NCBI RefSeq assembly: GCF_014650595.1
Contig: NZ_BMVG01000041.1
Location: forward strand, 1 to 59,311
Direction: 5' to 3'
DNA: 59,311 bases
Origin: Streptomyces alanosinicus
Lineage (GTDB): Bacteria; Actinomycetota; Actinomycetes; Streptomycetales; Streptomycetaceae
The notes beneath the pieces are model-generated. The model was not told the DNA's origin. It saw nothing but the letters and a program-made list of their open reading frames with translations, and did not search any database. Positions 8,378 through 16,918 of the stretch are shown here, in pieces. Within the stretch, counting starts at the first letter, position 1; every line of letters starts with the position of its first letter. The position numbers were made by a program, and so were the translations under genes.

Positions 8378-9466
8378 ATGTCCGGGAGGCGGGAGTTTCA
8401 GGTGGGGCGTGGCTTCGGGTGGCAGGAAGGACGTCCTACCGGACCACGCGCGCTGTGGTGGCTGGTGGCCGTACTCGTTGTGGCGGCCGTGGTCCTGGTC
8501 GCCGTCCTGCGGCGGCGTGAACTGGCGAAGGCCTACCACCTCATCGCTGGAGTACGCCCGCTGCCCGTCGCGGTCGCCGTGGTGTGCCAGGCGCTGTCGC
8601 TCCTGTGCTTCGCCGCGTTGTACCGCTGGCTGCTCGGGGCCGGCGGGGCCCGCTGGAGCCTGCGGCGCACGACGGCGACTGTCGTGGCCGCCAACGCCGT
8701 GGCGGGCGCGTTGCCCGGCGGGGCGGCGTTCTCCGCCGCCTGGGTCTATCGGCAGTTCCGCCGCCGGGGCGCGGAGCAGGTACTCGCGGCCGCTGTCCTG
8801 GTGGTGGCCGGCGCGCTGTCGGTACTCGGTCTGGCCGTCCTGCTCGTGGCCGGCGTGGTCGCCGCGGGGCAGGCGGAGTTGCGTACCGTTCTGCTCCCTG
8901 TGGCCGGAGCGCTGCTGGTCCTGGGGACGGCGTTGGCGGTCTTCGGAGCATCCCGCTTCTCGGGCTTGCGGAGCGCGATGGGGCGAGCGTGGAGAGGCAC
9001 CGGTCGGCGTTCCCGCCGCATCCGGCAGGGCCAGAACGCACTCGCCCAGCTGGTCGAACAGGCCCACAGCCTGCAGGCCGGCCTACGGCCCTGGCTGCGT
9101 CCCTTCGCGTTCGCGCTGTTGAACTGGGTCTTCGACGTGGCGTGCCTGGCCGCGAGCCTGTGGGCGCTCGGCATCGGCGTGCCCTGGCACAGCCTGCTGC
9201 TCGCCTACGTTCTCACCCAGATCCCGGGCAGCCTGCGCCTGACCCCGGGCAGTCTCGGCATCGTGGAGACAAGCTTGTCCGCACTGCTCGTCCTGTACGG
9301 TCTTCCGCCCGGTCCGGCGATCGCCGCGACGCTCCTGTACCGGGCCGTCAGCTACTGGGCCCTGCAACCCATCGGCTGGACGAGCTGGCTGGCCATCACC
9401 CTCCAGACCGGTGCGTCCCGCTCGCCGCCGCGCCGCTCGGAACGACGCGGCGACCTCAGCCCTTAG
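8378..9466 (+). CDS. YbhN/UPF0104-family flippase-like membrane protein
   Basis: The product is 362 residues with about eight hydrophobic segments: 25-42, 60-80, 95-115, 133-180, 240-262, 272-290, 295-320 and 325-350. The C-terminal motifs LTQIPGSLRLTPGSLGIVETSL and LLYRAVSYWALQPIGW are typical of the lysylphosphatidylglycerol-synthase transmembrane (LPG_synthase_TM/YbhN) family, whose members are thought to flip lipids. The soluble aminoacyl-transferase domain of MprF is absent, so it is a stand-alone membrane module. A GGGAG site lies 10 nt before ATG 8378. It stands alone with no clear operon partner. Its lipid substrate cannot be read from sequence. Confidence 0.8.
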   Translation: MSGRREFQVGRGFGWQEGRPTGPRALWWLVAVLVVAAVVLVAVLRRRELAKAYHLIAGVRPLPVAVAVVCQALSLLCFAALYRWLLGAGGARWSLRRTTATVVAANAVAGALPGGAAFSAAWVYRQFRRRGAEQVLAAAVLVVAGALSVLGLAVLLVAGVVAAGQAELRTVLLPVAGALLVLGTALAVFGASRFSGLRSAMGRAWRGTGRRSRRIRQGQNALAQLVEQAHSLQAGLRPWLRPFAFALLNWVFDVACLAASLWALGIGVPWHSLLLAYVLTQIPGSLRLTPGSLGIVETSLSALLVLYGLPPGPAIAATLLYRAVSYWALQPIGWTSWLAITLQTGASRSPPRRSERRGDLSP

Positions 9467-9500
9467 TGGTCTCGCCTGGAAGTCCTTCGGGGGTTGATCA
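9466..9500. repeat. Left copy of 23-bp inverted repeat (IS630-type end)
   Basis: Positions 9478-9500 are the exact reverse complement of 13345-13367. The similarity extends outward with GTGGTC and a flanking TTA (left) or TAA (right). IS630 elements insert at TA, so these are likely transposon ends. Confidence 0.7.
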
Positions 9501-9571
9501 TTCGATCTTGCCGGTGGTAATGGTTGCTGCGCGACTGGCCGCTGATCACCCCGGCTCGCCGCACTCGGCGG

Positions 9572-9790
9572 CTGTGAGATCGAGGTCGAAGTACGCACCA
9601 ACGCCGCGCTCAAGGTCGGCCTGCCACCTCCGAGATCGCCGAAGTGCCGCTGCACTCGGCCGTCTACTGCGCGATGCCACGGTCCATCAACGCCACCCTC
9701 GTCGCCAAGAAGGTCTTCGCTGAGCATGACTGCTCCGGGGCCACCCCGGTGTTGGGCTTTGAGTGTCGGTGTTCTGCCCTGCCGAGGTGA
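9572..9790 (+). pseudogene. Carboxymuconolactone decarboxylase / AhpD-family C-terminal fragment
   Basis: Two frames give EIEVEVRTNAALKVGL then SEIAEVPLHSAVYCAMPRSI and VAKKVFAEHD, the conserved C-terminal helices of the CMD family (normally EIxEVLLHxAVYxGxP). A frameshift lies near 9622. The N-terminal part is missing, and the frame closes at 9790 inside the terminator hairpin. It is non-functional as it stands. Confidence 0.6.
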
Positions 9791-9808
9791 GGCGACAGGG
9801 CAGAACAC
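9769..9808. terminator. Bidirectional hairpin terminator
   Basis: GTGTTCTGCCCTG (9769-9781) and CAGGGCAGAACAC (9796-9808) form a perfect 13-bp stem with a 14-nt loop, between the convergent CMD fragment and the leftward SDR gene. Confidence 0.75.
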
Positions 9809-9826
9809 CGCGGCGCGGTGAGCGGG

Positions 9827-10546
9827 TCAGCCGAGCGAGACCAGACGCGCGCCCCCGTCGGTCTCGATGATGGTGCCGGTGAGGTTGGCATTGGTGGCGG
9901 CCAGGGCCACCACCTCGGCGATCTCCTGTGCCGAGGCGATGTGGCGGACCGGCAGAGTGGCGGCCGTTTGTGCGAAGTACTCGCGCTTGGCGTCTTCCGG
10001 CAGGCTGTTCCACCAGGGCGTGTCGACGAGCCCGGGAGAGACGGCGTTCACCCGTATCGGAGCGAGTTCCGCGGCCAGCGGCTTGACCAGGGCCTCGACG
10101 GCGCCGTTGAGGGCGGCGATGCCGGCGGTTCCTGGCATGCCGGTCCGCGCGGTGATGGCGCTGAGCAGGGTGATAGACCCGTCCGGTGTGAGGTGCGGCA
10201 GGACCGCCTGGATCGTGGTGACGTGGGGCCAGAACTTGGCCTCGAACGCGCGTCGCAGCATCGGCAGGTCGAGATCGGCTACCGGCCCCAGCCCTTCGCT
10301 TCCGCTGGCCGCCAGGACCAGCCAGTCGATGCTGCCGGTCGCCTCGGCGAGTGCGCTCATCTCGTCAGGGTTTCCGGCGTCGGCCCGGTGCCCGACCAGT
10401 TCGGCGTCGGTGATGGCAAGGGCGTCAAGGCGCTCCTTGCTGCGGCCGGCGATGTGCACCGTGGCGCCACGTGCGTAGAGCAGGCGGGCCGTTGCGAGCC
10501 CGATGCCGGACGTTCCCCCGACCACGAGGGCAGTGCGCTGGGACAT
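9827..10546 (-). CDS. Atypical short-chain dehydrogenase/reductase lacking the Tyr/Lys pair
   Basis: The protein is 239 aa with a Rossmann SDR fold: cofactor motif GGTSGIG (10-16), an N-terminal strand ending LVVGG, and the C-terminal ...GTIIETDGGARL. At the place of the catalytic YxxxK it reads GIAALNGAVEAL, so both the Tyr and the Lys are replaced. The Ser of SAITAR is present. Such SDRs usually bind NAD(P) but cannot do standard hydride chemistry, or use another residue; a divergent sub-family with AAxNGA at this place exists. It is divergent from a TetR gene 48 bp away, which probably controls it. The start is ATG 10546 with GGAGAC upstream. Confidence 0.85.
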   Translation of the reverse strand: MSQRTALVVGGTSGIGLATARLLYARGATVHIAGRSKERLDALAITDAELVGHRADAGNPDEMSALAEATGSIDWLVLAASGSEGLGPVADLDLPMLRRAFEAKFWPHVTTIQAVLPHLTPDGSITLLSAITARTGMPGTAGIAALNGAVEALVKPLAAELAPIRVNAVSPGLVDTPWWNSLPEDAKREYFAQTAATLPVRHIASAQEIAEVVALAATNANLTGTIIETDGGARLVSLG

Positions 10547-10594
10547 GGCGTCTCCTTATTTCGAACCGCTGCGTCTCGCATTAAGCTAACCTCC

Positions 10595-11233
10595 ATGGTC
10601 ATGGACAAGCAACCCCCCTCAGAGTCACGCCCGGGACGCAAGCGCAGCGAGGAGAGCCGGATGGCGATCCTGGTCGCAGCGTTCGAACTGGTCGGCGAGG
10701 TCGGCTACGCGGGCCTGACGGTCGAAGGAATCGCCAACCGCGCCGGATGCGGCAAACAGACGATCTACCGGTGGTGGCCCTCCAAGGCCCACGTTCTCCT
10801 CGAAGCACTCGCAGTGAAAGCTGATCTGTACGTCACGAACGCCGACCACGGTTCCTATACCGACGACGTACGGGCTTTCCTGGGGGACACGTTCCGGCTC
10901 AGCCGCCAGCAGCGTGTCGTCGACATCCTGCGCTTCCTGATGGCGGAGGCCCAGATCAACGAGGAGTTCGGCGAACTCTTCCGCAGCGCCTTTCTGCAGC
11001 GTCGGCGCGACGCGCTCCAGGTGGTCCTCGATCGGGCCCGGACACGGGGCGACCTGCCGCCCCGTCCTGCTGCGTCCACCATCCTGGACATCGTGTTCGG
11101 CACCTTGTGGTACCGCCTCCTGGCCACACGCCAGCCCACGGGCGACGACCTCGTCGAGGACCTCACGGCCACCCTCACGCAGGCTGCACAACCCCGGGCC
11201 GACATAGCGATCGACATGGGAGACCAGCAATGA
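10595..11233 (+). CDS. TetR/AcrR-family transcriptional regulator
   Basis: The product is 212 aa. The N-terminal TetR HTH is clear: ESRMAILVAAFELVGEVGYAGL, then VEGIANRAGCGKQTIYRWW (recognition helix, about residues 43-61). The C-terminal ligand domain ends with the FGTLWYRLL region typical of the TetR_C_11-like group. It is divergent from the SDR at 10546, and its stop overlaps the next SDR start by ATGA, so it is translationally coupled to it. The expected role is repression of the two SDR genes, relieved by an unknown small molecule. The start is ATG 10595; ATG 10601 is equally possible. Confidence 0.88.
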   Translation: MVMDKQPPSESRPGRKRSEESRMAILVAAFELVGEVGYAGLTVEGIANRAGCGKQTIYRWWPSKAHVLLEALAVKADLYVTNADHGSYTDDVRAFLGDTFRLSRQQRVVDILRFLMAEAQINEEFGELFRSAFLQRRRDALQVVLDRARTRGDLPPRPAASTILDIVFGTLWYRLLATRQPTGDDLVEDLTATLTQAAQPRADIAIDMGDQQ

Positions 11234-12062
11234 CTCTTCCCCGCACCATCCTCATCACCGGCGCGACCGACGGCCTCGGCCTGGCCCTGGCCGAACGCCT
11301 GGCAGCCGACGGCGCCGACCTGGTCCTGCAGGGCCGCAGCCAGGCCAAACTCGACCGCATCGCAGACCAGTTCGCGGCCCGCGGCGTATCCAGGCCCGGA
11401 CCGCGACCGCGGACCTCGCCGACCTCGACCAGGTCCGCCGCATGGCCGCTGAGATTCGCGCATCGGTGGACCGACTCGACGTCCTGGTGAACAACGCCGG
11501 CATCGGCGGCGGGCAACCGGACGGCCGCACCCGCCGCGCCAACGCCGACGGCCACGAGCTGCGCTTCGCGGTCAACTACCTCGCCGGCTTCCTGCTCACC
11601 CTCGAACTCCTGCCGCTGCTGCGCGCGTCAGTGTCGGCCCGCATCGTCAACGTCGCCTCCATCGGCCAGCACCCGCTTGACTTCGAGAATCTGATGCTGG
11701 AGCGCGACTACGACGGCATCCGAGCCTACGGCCAGAGCAAGCTCGCCCAGATCACGTCCGGCTTCGAACTCGCCGCACGCCTGCCCGCCGACGAGGTCAC
11801 GGTCAACAGCCTGCACCCCGCAACCTATATGCCGACCAAGATCGTCCTCGCCGAGATCGGACACAGCATCGACACGCTGGAAGAAGGAGTGACCGCCACC
11901 CGCCGGCTCGTCACCGATCCGGCACTCGCCGGTACCACCAGACGCTTCTACGACCACACCCGCGATGCACGCGCTCATTCCCAGGCATACGACAGCGAGG
12001 CCCGACTGCGCCTGTGGCAGGCGAGCCTGCAACTCACCAAAGCCGAGGACCCCCTGTGTTGA
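11230..12062 (+). pseudogene. SDR oxidoreductase with a frameshift near 11385
   Basis: The first frame gives the cofactor motif TGATDGLGLALAERL and LVLQGRSQAKLDRIADQFAARG. The second continues with TADLADLDQVRRMAAEIRA, LDVLVNNAGIGGG, and the catalytic YGQSK (Y-x-x-x-K), to a stop at 12062. The two halves fit one SDR of about 277 aa if one base is gained or lost at about 11385. The Asn and Ser/Tyr/Lys residues are intact, so this was a working retinol-dehydrogenase-like SDR. The start ATG overlaps the TetR stop. A sequencing error could make the gene look broken. Confidence 0.75.
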
Positions 12063-12177
12063 GTGCCGCTGGAGTGGAGGCCGTGGGCAGGGCCGCCATC
12101 CTGCCCGACGCTCGCAGGACCAAAGGGCCACAGACTACGGCCCGGCGTGATCCACTTCTCATGATCGGCCTGTCTGC

Positions 12178-13347
12178 ATGCCCGTTGCCGCCGCCCGTCC
12201 AATCGTCCTGACCGCTTCCGAGCGGCACCGACTGAAGAAGGCGGCCTACGGTCACAAGACCGAGCACCAAGCCCGGCAACGTGCCACCGTCGTGCTGCAT
12301 GCGGCCCGCGGGTGCTCCAACGCACGCATCGCCCGCGAGACCAGGCTGCACATAGACACCGTGCGTACCTGGCGCGGCCGCTTCGCCCACGGCGGGCTGC
12401 TGGCCCTGGCCGACCGCAAGCGCAGCGGGCGTCCCGCACGGTTCACCCCCGTGCAGGTCGCCGAGGCCAAGGCACTGGCCTGCCAACTCCCCACCGAGAC
12501 CGGCGTGCCGCTCTCGCGCTGGTCGTGCCCGGAGTTGGCCGCCGAGCTGACCGCACGCGGGATCACCGACAGCATCTCGGCGTCCACGGTGCGCCGCTGG
12601 CTGCACCAGGACGCGATCAAGCCCTGGCAGTACCGGTCCTGGATCTTCATCCGCGACCCGAACTTCCGCGCCACGGCCCAGCGGGTCCTGGACTTGTATG
12701 CCCGTACCTTCGACGGCGAACCGCTGGGCGAGGACGAGTACGTCATCTCCAGCGACGAGAAGACTTCCATTCAGGCGCGCTGCCGCTGTCACCCCACCCT
12801 GGCGCCGGGGCAGGCCCGGGCGATGCGCGTGAACCACGAATACGACCGCGGCGGCGCGTTGGCCTACCTGGCCGCCTACGACGTCCATCAGGCGAAGGTC
12901 TTCGGCCGCTGCGAGCCGAAGACCGGCATCGTGCCCTTCATGAACCTGGTCACCCAGATCATGAGCACCGAGCCCTACGCCAGCGCCAGACGCGTCTTCT
13001 GGATCGTCGACAACGGCTCCTCCCACCGGGGGAAGAAAGCCATCGACCGCCTGACCACAGCGTTCCCGAACGCGGTCATGGTCCACACCCCCGTCCACGC
13101 CTCGTGGACAAACCAGATCGAGATCTTCTTCTCCATCGTCCAACGCAAGGTCGTCTCGCCCAACGACTTCACCGACCTGACCCAAGTCCGGGATCGGCTC
13201 CGAGCATTCGAAGACCGCTACAACGCCACGGCACAGCCGTTCCAGTGGAGGTTCACCACCTCCGACCTGGACGATCTGCTGGCCAGACTCGACCGGCACA
13301 CACCCGCCGATCGACAGGAAGAATCCTCCGTCGCGCTGGCAGCTTGA
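12178..13347 (+). CDS. IS630-family transposase, intact
   Basis: The protein is 389 aa and has all IS630 parts: an N-terminal HTH (CSNARIARETRLHIDTVRTWRGRF, about residues 46-69, quoted here only as a region with IARE and VRTWRGR), the linker LADRKRSGRPARF, and the DDE catalytic core with Asp in YVISSDEKTS, Asp in FWIVDNGSSH and Glu in SWTNQIEIFFS. The reading frame is complete and ends inside the right inverted repeat (stop 13345-13347). It is the only full-length transposase in the window and may be active. Unlike the other IS pieces it shows no decay, so this insertion looks recent. Confidence 0.93.
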   Translation: MPVAAARPIVLTASERHRLKKAAYGHKTEHQARQRATVVLHAARGCSNARIARETRLHIDTVRTWRGRFAHGGLLALADRKRSGRPARFTPVQVAEAKALACQLPTETGVPLSRWSCPELAAELTARGITDSISASTVRRWLHQDAIKPWQYRSWIFIRDPNFRATAQRVLDLYARTFDGEPLGEDEYVISSDEKTSIQARCRCHPTLAPGQARAMRVNHEYDRGGALAYLAAYDVHQAKVFGRCEPKTGIVPFMNLVTQIMSTEPYASARRVFWIVDNGSSHRGKKAIDRLTTAFPNAVMVHTPVHASWTNQIEIFFSIVQRKVVSPNDFTDLTQVRDRLRAFEDRYNATAQPFQWRFTTSDLDDLLARLDRHTPADRQEESSVALAA

Positions 13348-13384
13348 TCAACCCCCGAAGGACTTCCGGAGCCGACCACTTAGC
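13345..13384. repeat. Right copy of 23-bp inverted repeat (IS630-type end)
   Basis: 13345-13367 is the exact reverse complement of 9478-9500. It includes the TGA stop of the transposase and continues with GACCACTTA, matching the mirror of TAGTGGTC at the left end. Confidence 0.7.
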
Positions 13385-13415
13385 GGTTGGAGAACGGTCC
13401 CGGGAGACCGACGTG

Positions 13416-13452
13416 CTTCGGACCCGCGCTGCTGTGCAGAGCGGGTCCGAAG
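13416..13452. terminator. Hairpin downstream of the ECF sigma fragment
   Basis: CTTCGGACCCGC (13416-13427) and GCGGGTCCGAAG (13441-13452) form a perfect 12-bp stem with a 13-nt loop. It lies just past the 3' end of the leftward sigma-factor remnant and outside the transposon end. Confidence 0.65.
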
Positions 13453-13501
13453 GGGCGCCGTCCTCGATCCGACTCAGATCACTGGATTGCGTTGGCTCTG
13501 G

Positions 13502-13720
13502 TCACCATGCGGTGATGACCGGCGCATGGAGTTCGTGCTGCCGCCAGGCCGCGTTGAGACGCGCGAGCCGGTCTGCGGCGGCGATGCCGTGCAGGACGCG
13601 ACCTTGCCGTCGCTGACTTCGAACGCCACGGCGCCCACGACCGGTCGCCGACCACGGCGAGGACGGCCGGCGAGCCGTTGACCGGCGCGATGTGGAACGC
13701 GGCGAACCGCCGCCCAGCCG
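13502..13720 (-). pseudogene. ECF sigma factor (SigJ/ECF41-like) C-terminal SnoaL domain fragment
   Basis: Three frames read RFAAFHIAPVNGSPAVLAVV, then GAVAFEVSDGKVAS, then LHGIAAADRLARLNAAW, ending HELHAPVITAW. This order is the C-terminal SnoaL-like extension typical of ECF41/SigJ sigma factors, which often sit next to carboxymuconolactone-decarboxylase-like genes; a fragment of such a gene lies at 9572. The sigma2/sigma4 domains are missing and two frameshifts are present. Confidence 0.6.
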
Positions 13721-13879
13721 CCGCTTCGCCGGGGTGGGCCTGAAGCGGCCTGCAGGCCGGGCGACGCTTGCGCTTGGGCATGCCGAAGGTCGGGTGGGCG
13801 ATGCCCCACCCGGCCCCGTTGAGCACGCCCGACTTGAGCCGCGCGGCGGTACGGCCGCCCGCCCAGGTACCAGGACTTC

Positions 13880-14085
13880 GACCGGGCGTCCCCAACCACC
13901 GTCTCCCACGCGATGTGCCGCCTGATCAATGAGCGCGACTGTCCTACGTTGTTCCAACTGCCGGCCTACGCGCCCGGCTTCCATGCTTTCGGCGACCTGT
14001 GCTCACTGACGGCTTCCTCGCGGCCACCGGCCTCAACTCGGTCAACCGCCGCCATCACCCTGGAATGCTGAAGTCAGCGATGCGT
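13880..14085 (+). mobile_element. Decayed IS630-like transposase C-terminal scrap
   Basis: Frames read VSHAMCRLINERDC, then TLFQLPAYAPGF, then DGFLAATGLNSV. These are the spaced C-terminal motifs of a different IS630 subgroup (normally LTVFQLPxYAPxLNPVE and IDGFLAATGL). The catalytic Glu region is deleted. The stretch 13720-13880 upstream of it shows nothing I can name. Confidence 0.5.
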
Positions 14086-14109
14086 TCCTGAGGCGCCTGC
14101 GCCCTGTTG

Positions 14110-14760
14110 TCAGCCGCTCGTGCTGTTGCGGGAAGGGGATGGTTCTTCTTCCCTGACGAAGCGGCCATGCCACGTGTGGTACCAGACGTCGCCGGTGGTC
14201 GCGTTGACCGAGAGCATGCCGACGATGTGGTCGTCGCGCAGGGTGTGCAGGGTGAAGTAGCCGGGGAACCAGTCGGGTTTCGCGGCGTGCAGGTCCTTGT
14301 GGTGGTCGTGCAGCCACCGGTCGGCGATCCGCACGGCTTGCCCGGGTCCGATCTTCGTGGGGCCGGGCTGAGTGCCGGTGGGCATCATGCCGTAGGCGGT
14401 GTTCCACATCATGGCCGGGCCGAACTCCAACTGGACCGCGCCGCTGCGTGGGTCGATGAGTGCCTCGGTGGCGCCCTTGCCCGAGGAGTCGAGGAGCTGG
14501 GCGTAGTACCCGTTGCTGAACTGCATGACCTCCCCGACGCGCAGGCCCCACCGGTCGGCGAAGCGCCCTGCGGCGCGGTCCGCGTCAGCGAGGTTGCGTA
14601 TGGGGCCCTGCCGGGACGCCACGCCGCCCGTCGTCATCCCCGTCCGAGGTCCCCACGACGGGGAGCCGTTGCCCGCGACCCACACGAGCGAGGCGATCAG
14701 TGCCGCCACCGAGGCGAGCAGCACGGTCAGTGGCAGCAAGCGCTGGCGGAGCCGGCTCAC
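14110..14760 (-). CDS. Membrane-anchored extracytoplasmic protein of unknown function
   Basis: The product is 216 aa. An N-terminal TM (about 8-28, LLPLTVLLASVAALIASLVWV) is followed by an external domain with Met-rich stretches near MMWNTAYGMM, AQLLDSSGKGATEALID and GDVWYHTWHGRFV. The layout of repeated beta segments ending in xTGxVxxxxW resembles PepSY-like or copper-associated exported proteins, but I cannot assign a family. GTG 14760 overlaps the stop of the SHOCT gene by 4 nt, so the two form a coupled operon. The neighbouring heavy-metal ATPase remnant suggests a metal-stress setting (inference). Confidence 0.7.
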   Translation of the reverse strand: MSRLRQRLLPLTVLLASVAALIASLVWVAGNGSPSWGPRTGMTTGGVASRQGPIRNLADADRAAGRFADRWGLRVGEVMQFSNGYYAQLLDSSGKGATEALIDPRSGAVQLEFGPAMMWNTAYGMMPTGTQPGPTKIGPGQAVRIADRWLHDHHKDLHAAKPDWFPGYFTLHTLRDDHIVGMLSVNATTGDVWYHTWHGRFVREEEPSPSRNSTSG

Positions 14761-15023
14761 CGTGGCCTCGGCCGGTGGGCGGCGAGGCGCTCGTGGGCCT
14801 CGGTGTACGTGTCCGTGTCGATCTCTCCCGAGGCGTAGCGACGGTCGAGGATCTCCTCCGGGGTCTCCCGGCGCTCGCGGTCTTCCCAGCCGTGGCTGTG
14901 ACCGGAGGCGCCCCCGGACGGGCCGTGCGTCAGGCGGATCACGGCCCACACGGCGAGGCCGATCAGTGCGATCCACAGCAGGGGCATGAAGGCCATCCAG
15001 GCCCAGCCGCCGTCCCAGTACAT
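14757..15023 (-). CDS. SHOCT-domain small membrane protein
   Basis: The product is 88 aa. One TM (MAFMPLLWIALIGLAVWAVI, about 10-30) is followed by a His/Gly-rich linker (GGASGHSHG) and a C-terminal SHOCT motif (ETPEEILDRRYASGEIDTDT, then YTEAHERL). SHOCT domains bind partner proteins or oligomerise and often sit next to metal transport genes. ATG 15023 is preferred because GAGGTG lies 9 nt upstream; ATG 15041 would add six residues encoded by that site. It is translationally coupled to the exported protein downstream. Confidence 0.85.
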   Translation of the reverse strand: MYWDGGWAWMAFMPLLWIALIGLAVWAVIRLTHGPSGGASGHSHGWEDRERRETPEEILDRRYASGEIDTDTYTEAHERLAAHRPRPR

Positions 15024-15169
15024 CACCGTGCCCACCTCCATCTGCGAGGTTTCGACCTGAGTCTGTTGTGTTCATGGTGGGCCTTGGCCGGGTGGGGGTA
15101 TCAAGGGCTTTTCGGCCCTGCCTCCGGACCACTCGGTACCTCTTGTCGGCCGGCCTGCATGCCTGTCGC

Positions 15170-15515
15170 TCACGGGGCGGGGGAGAAGTAGTTCTCCCCT
15201 TCCTGGGTGAAGTGCAGGCGTAGCACGGCGTTCAGGCCCTGGAGGGCAAGAGCGCAGGTCGTCGAGTTGTCCGGGCAGGGCTGCCGTCGGCGCGGGCCAG
15301 TTTGTTCGGCGGCGGAGCGGTGGATGAGGGCTTCGGCGGCAGGGGTGAGGGCCGGTCGCGTGGCTTGGTCGACGTGCAGGGCGCGCAGGGCGTTGAGGAT
15401 GACGGCGACGTCGATGCCTTTCTGGAGCAGGGCGTCGGCGGCGGGCGGGAGGAGGGCGGCGGCTGCAGCCATGGCGGTCAGGGACATCAGCTTGCTGACC
15501 GAGGGCACTCTGCAC
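15170..15515 (-). pseudogene. Heavy-metal P-type ATPase / hemerythrin-like fusion, C-terminal fragment
   Basis: The segment SLTAMAAAAALLPPAADALL then QKGIDVAVILNALRAL is the last membrane helix pair of heavy-metal (P1B) ATPases. It is followed in frame by PAAEALIHRSAAEQ and LNAVLRLHFTQEGENYFS, the two ends of a hemerythrin-like helical domain (His and Glu metal ligands) that some actinobacterial metal ATPases carry at the C terminus. The ATPase core is missing and the hemerythrin middle is deleted, so this is a decayed remnant. Confidence 0.55.
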
Positions 15516-15922
15516 GGCGAATGCGGCGGGCGCGCCCAGCGATGGTGACGGCGTCGGCGAGGGCGGCAAGAGGTACCGCGGCCGGGGCCGTCGCGGTACC
15601 GCGAGATGTACGAAGCCGCACTCGAACGGGCGGCACTGTGCCGGCAACGATAACTACTCGACTGCTCTCGGGGCGGTCCCAGCGCGTGGCCAGGGCATGG
15701 TCGGGCGGGTGGTGGTCGCCGTGCCATCGGCGATCGCCGGGCTGTTTCTCACTGCCGCAGTCGTGTTACGGGCGGTCTTCCCCCACTGCCGTGGTGACAT
15801 GGGTGGTCGCATTCGGTGACGAAGCCGGGGCGGTCGGTGATCCCGTCGGCACGGTGAGCCTGGCGGCGGATACTGGGAACTGCCCCTGAGGGTGTGGATG
15901 TGTGGTGTGTCAGGAGGGCGCG
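15516..15922. other. Intergenic stretch before the nitroreductase gene
   Basis: I see no coding piece here. It contains the promoter of the downstream nitroreductase gene. TGGGAACTGCCCCT at 15874-15887 is a weak, shortened palindrome of the DevR-box type and not a confident match. Confidence 0.35.
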
Positions 15923-16918
15923 ATGGGCACCCAGCAACTGGACACGAAGATCGTGGCCGAGATGGTGGCCGAGGCCGTGCTGGCTCCGTCCATGCACAAT
16001 GCGCAGCCCTGGCGCTTCCGGCATGTGGCGAGTGAGTCCGCCCTCCTGGTGCTTGCCGATCTCGACCGGGCCATGCCTCGTTCCGACCCTGGGAACCGGG
16101 CGTTGCACATCGGCTGCGGAGCGGCGCTGTTCAACCTGCGCGTCGCTGCCGTCCACGCCGGGTGCGCCCCGGTTGTCCGGCTGCTGCCGGATCCCGCGGA
16201 GCCGCTGGTGCTCGCTTCCGTCCAACTCGGTGAGGCGCACCCTCCCGGCACGGACGAGGACGGCCTTGCCCGCCTGTACCCCGCGATCCGCGAGCGCCAC
16301 ACGAGCCGGTACCCCTTCGAGGAGAGGGACATCCCGCAGGATGTGCGGGCCGCATTGCACAGAGCAGCCGACCACGAGGGAGCCGAGCTGCTGTTCCCCG
16401 GGCCCTGGCACGCCGAGACCGTACGGGAACTGGTTCACGACGCGGAGAGCCGTGACGCGCTGAACCCCGAGGGCATGGAGGATCTGTACTGCTGGACCCG
16501 GCTCGGCCCGGAGGCGGAGACCGCGGTCGACGGCGTCCCGGAGTACGCGTTCGGGCCCCGGCTGCGGGACGGCAAGGCTCCGCTGCGCGACTTCGCCGGT
16601 CGTCGCCCGGTGGCCGACCGCGGGACCACGGCCTTCGAGCGAAATCCGCACCTGGCGCTGCTCAGCACACCAGGTGACGCCCCCGCCGAATGGCTGCGCG
16701 CCGGGCAGGCACTGGAGCGCGTCCTGCTGGAGGCGACCTCGGCCGGACTTGCCACCTCCCTCACCTCCCACGCCCTGGAGAGCCCGGACCTGCGTCTGCT
16801 GGCCCGCGACCCGGTGGCCGGCCGCGGTCACGTCCAGATGGTGTTGCGCATCGGATACGGTCCCCAGGGACCCGCTACGCCCCGCCGTCCGGTCCGGGAC
16901 GTCCTCGACCTCGTCTAG
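15923..16918 (+). CDS. Acg-family nitroreductase-like protein
   Basis: The product is 331 aa with two degenerate nitroreductase halves: APSMHNAQPWRF (FMN-region SxxNxQPW), HIGCGAALFNLRVAA, then ERHTSRYPF, and a second half with LLSTPGDAPAEWLRAGQALE and GYGPQGPATPRRPV. This is the Acg/Rv2032 group, in M. tuberculosis members of the DosR regulon that bind flavin but lack classic nitroreductase activity. It starts at ATG 15923 after AGGAGGG. A second copy lies at 38245. It stands alone between remnants, and its intactness suggests selection. Role inferred: flavin storage or redox protection in dormancy. Confidence 0.85.
   Translation: MGTQQLDTKIVAEMVAEAVLAPSMHNAQPWRFRHVASESALLVLADLDRAMPRSDPGNRALHIGCGAALFNLRVAAVHAGCAPVVRLLPDPAEPLVLASVQLGEAHPPGTDEDGLARLYPAIRERHTSRYPFEERDIPQDVRAALHRAADHEGAELLFPGPWHAETVRELVHDAESRDALNPEGMEDLYCWTRLGPEAETAVDGVPEYAFGPRLRDGKAPLRDFAGRRPVADRGTTAFERNPHLALLSTPGDAPAEWLRAGQALERVLLEATSAGLATSLTSHALESPDLRLLARDPVAGRGHVQMVLRIGYGPQGPATPRRPVRDVLDLV

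Larger units (their letters stand above)
9466..13384 (+). mobile_element. Putative 3.9-kb IS630-type transposon carrying SDR-TetR-SDR cargo
   Basis: The outer ends are the inverted repeats at 9466-9500 and 13345-13384, both bordered by TA-containing sequence. The only intact transposase of the window (12178-13347) lies against the right end. I see no second left end just upstream of the transposase, so the left end 2.7 kb away may serve the whole unit. Cargo: a carboxymuconolactone decarboxylase fragment, an SDR, a TetR regulator and a frameshifted SDR. The alternative is a solo end left by a separate, deleted IS copy. Confidence 0.45.

Noticed and set aside
15874..15887. TGGGAACTGCCCCT before the nitroreductase gene
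   Set aside because: The half sites are 2 bp too close and the match is weak; kept only as a note.
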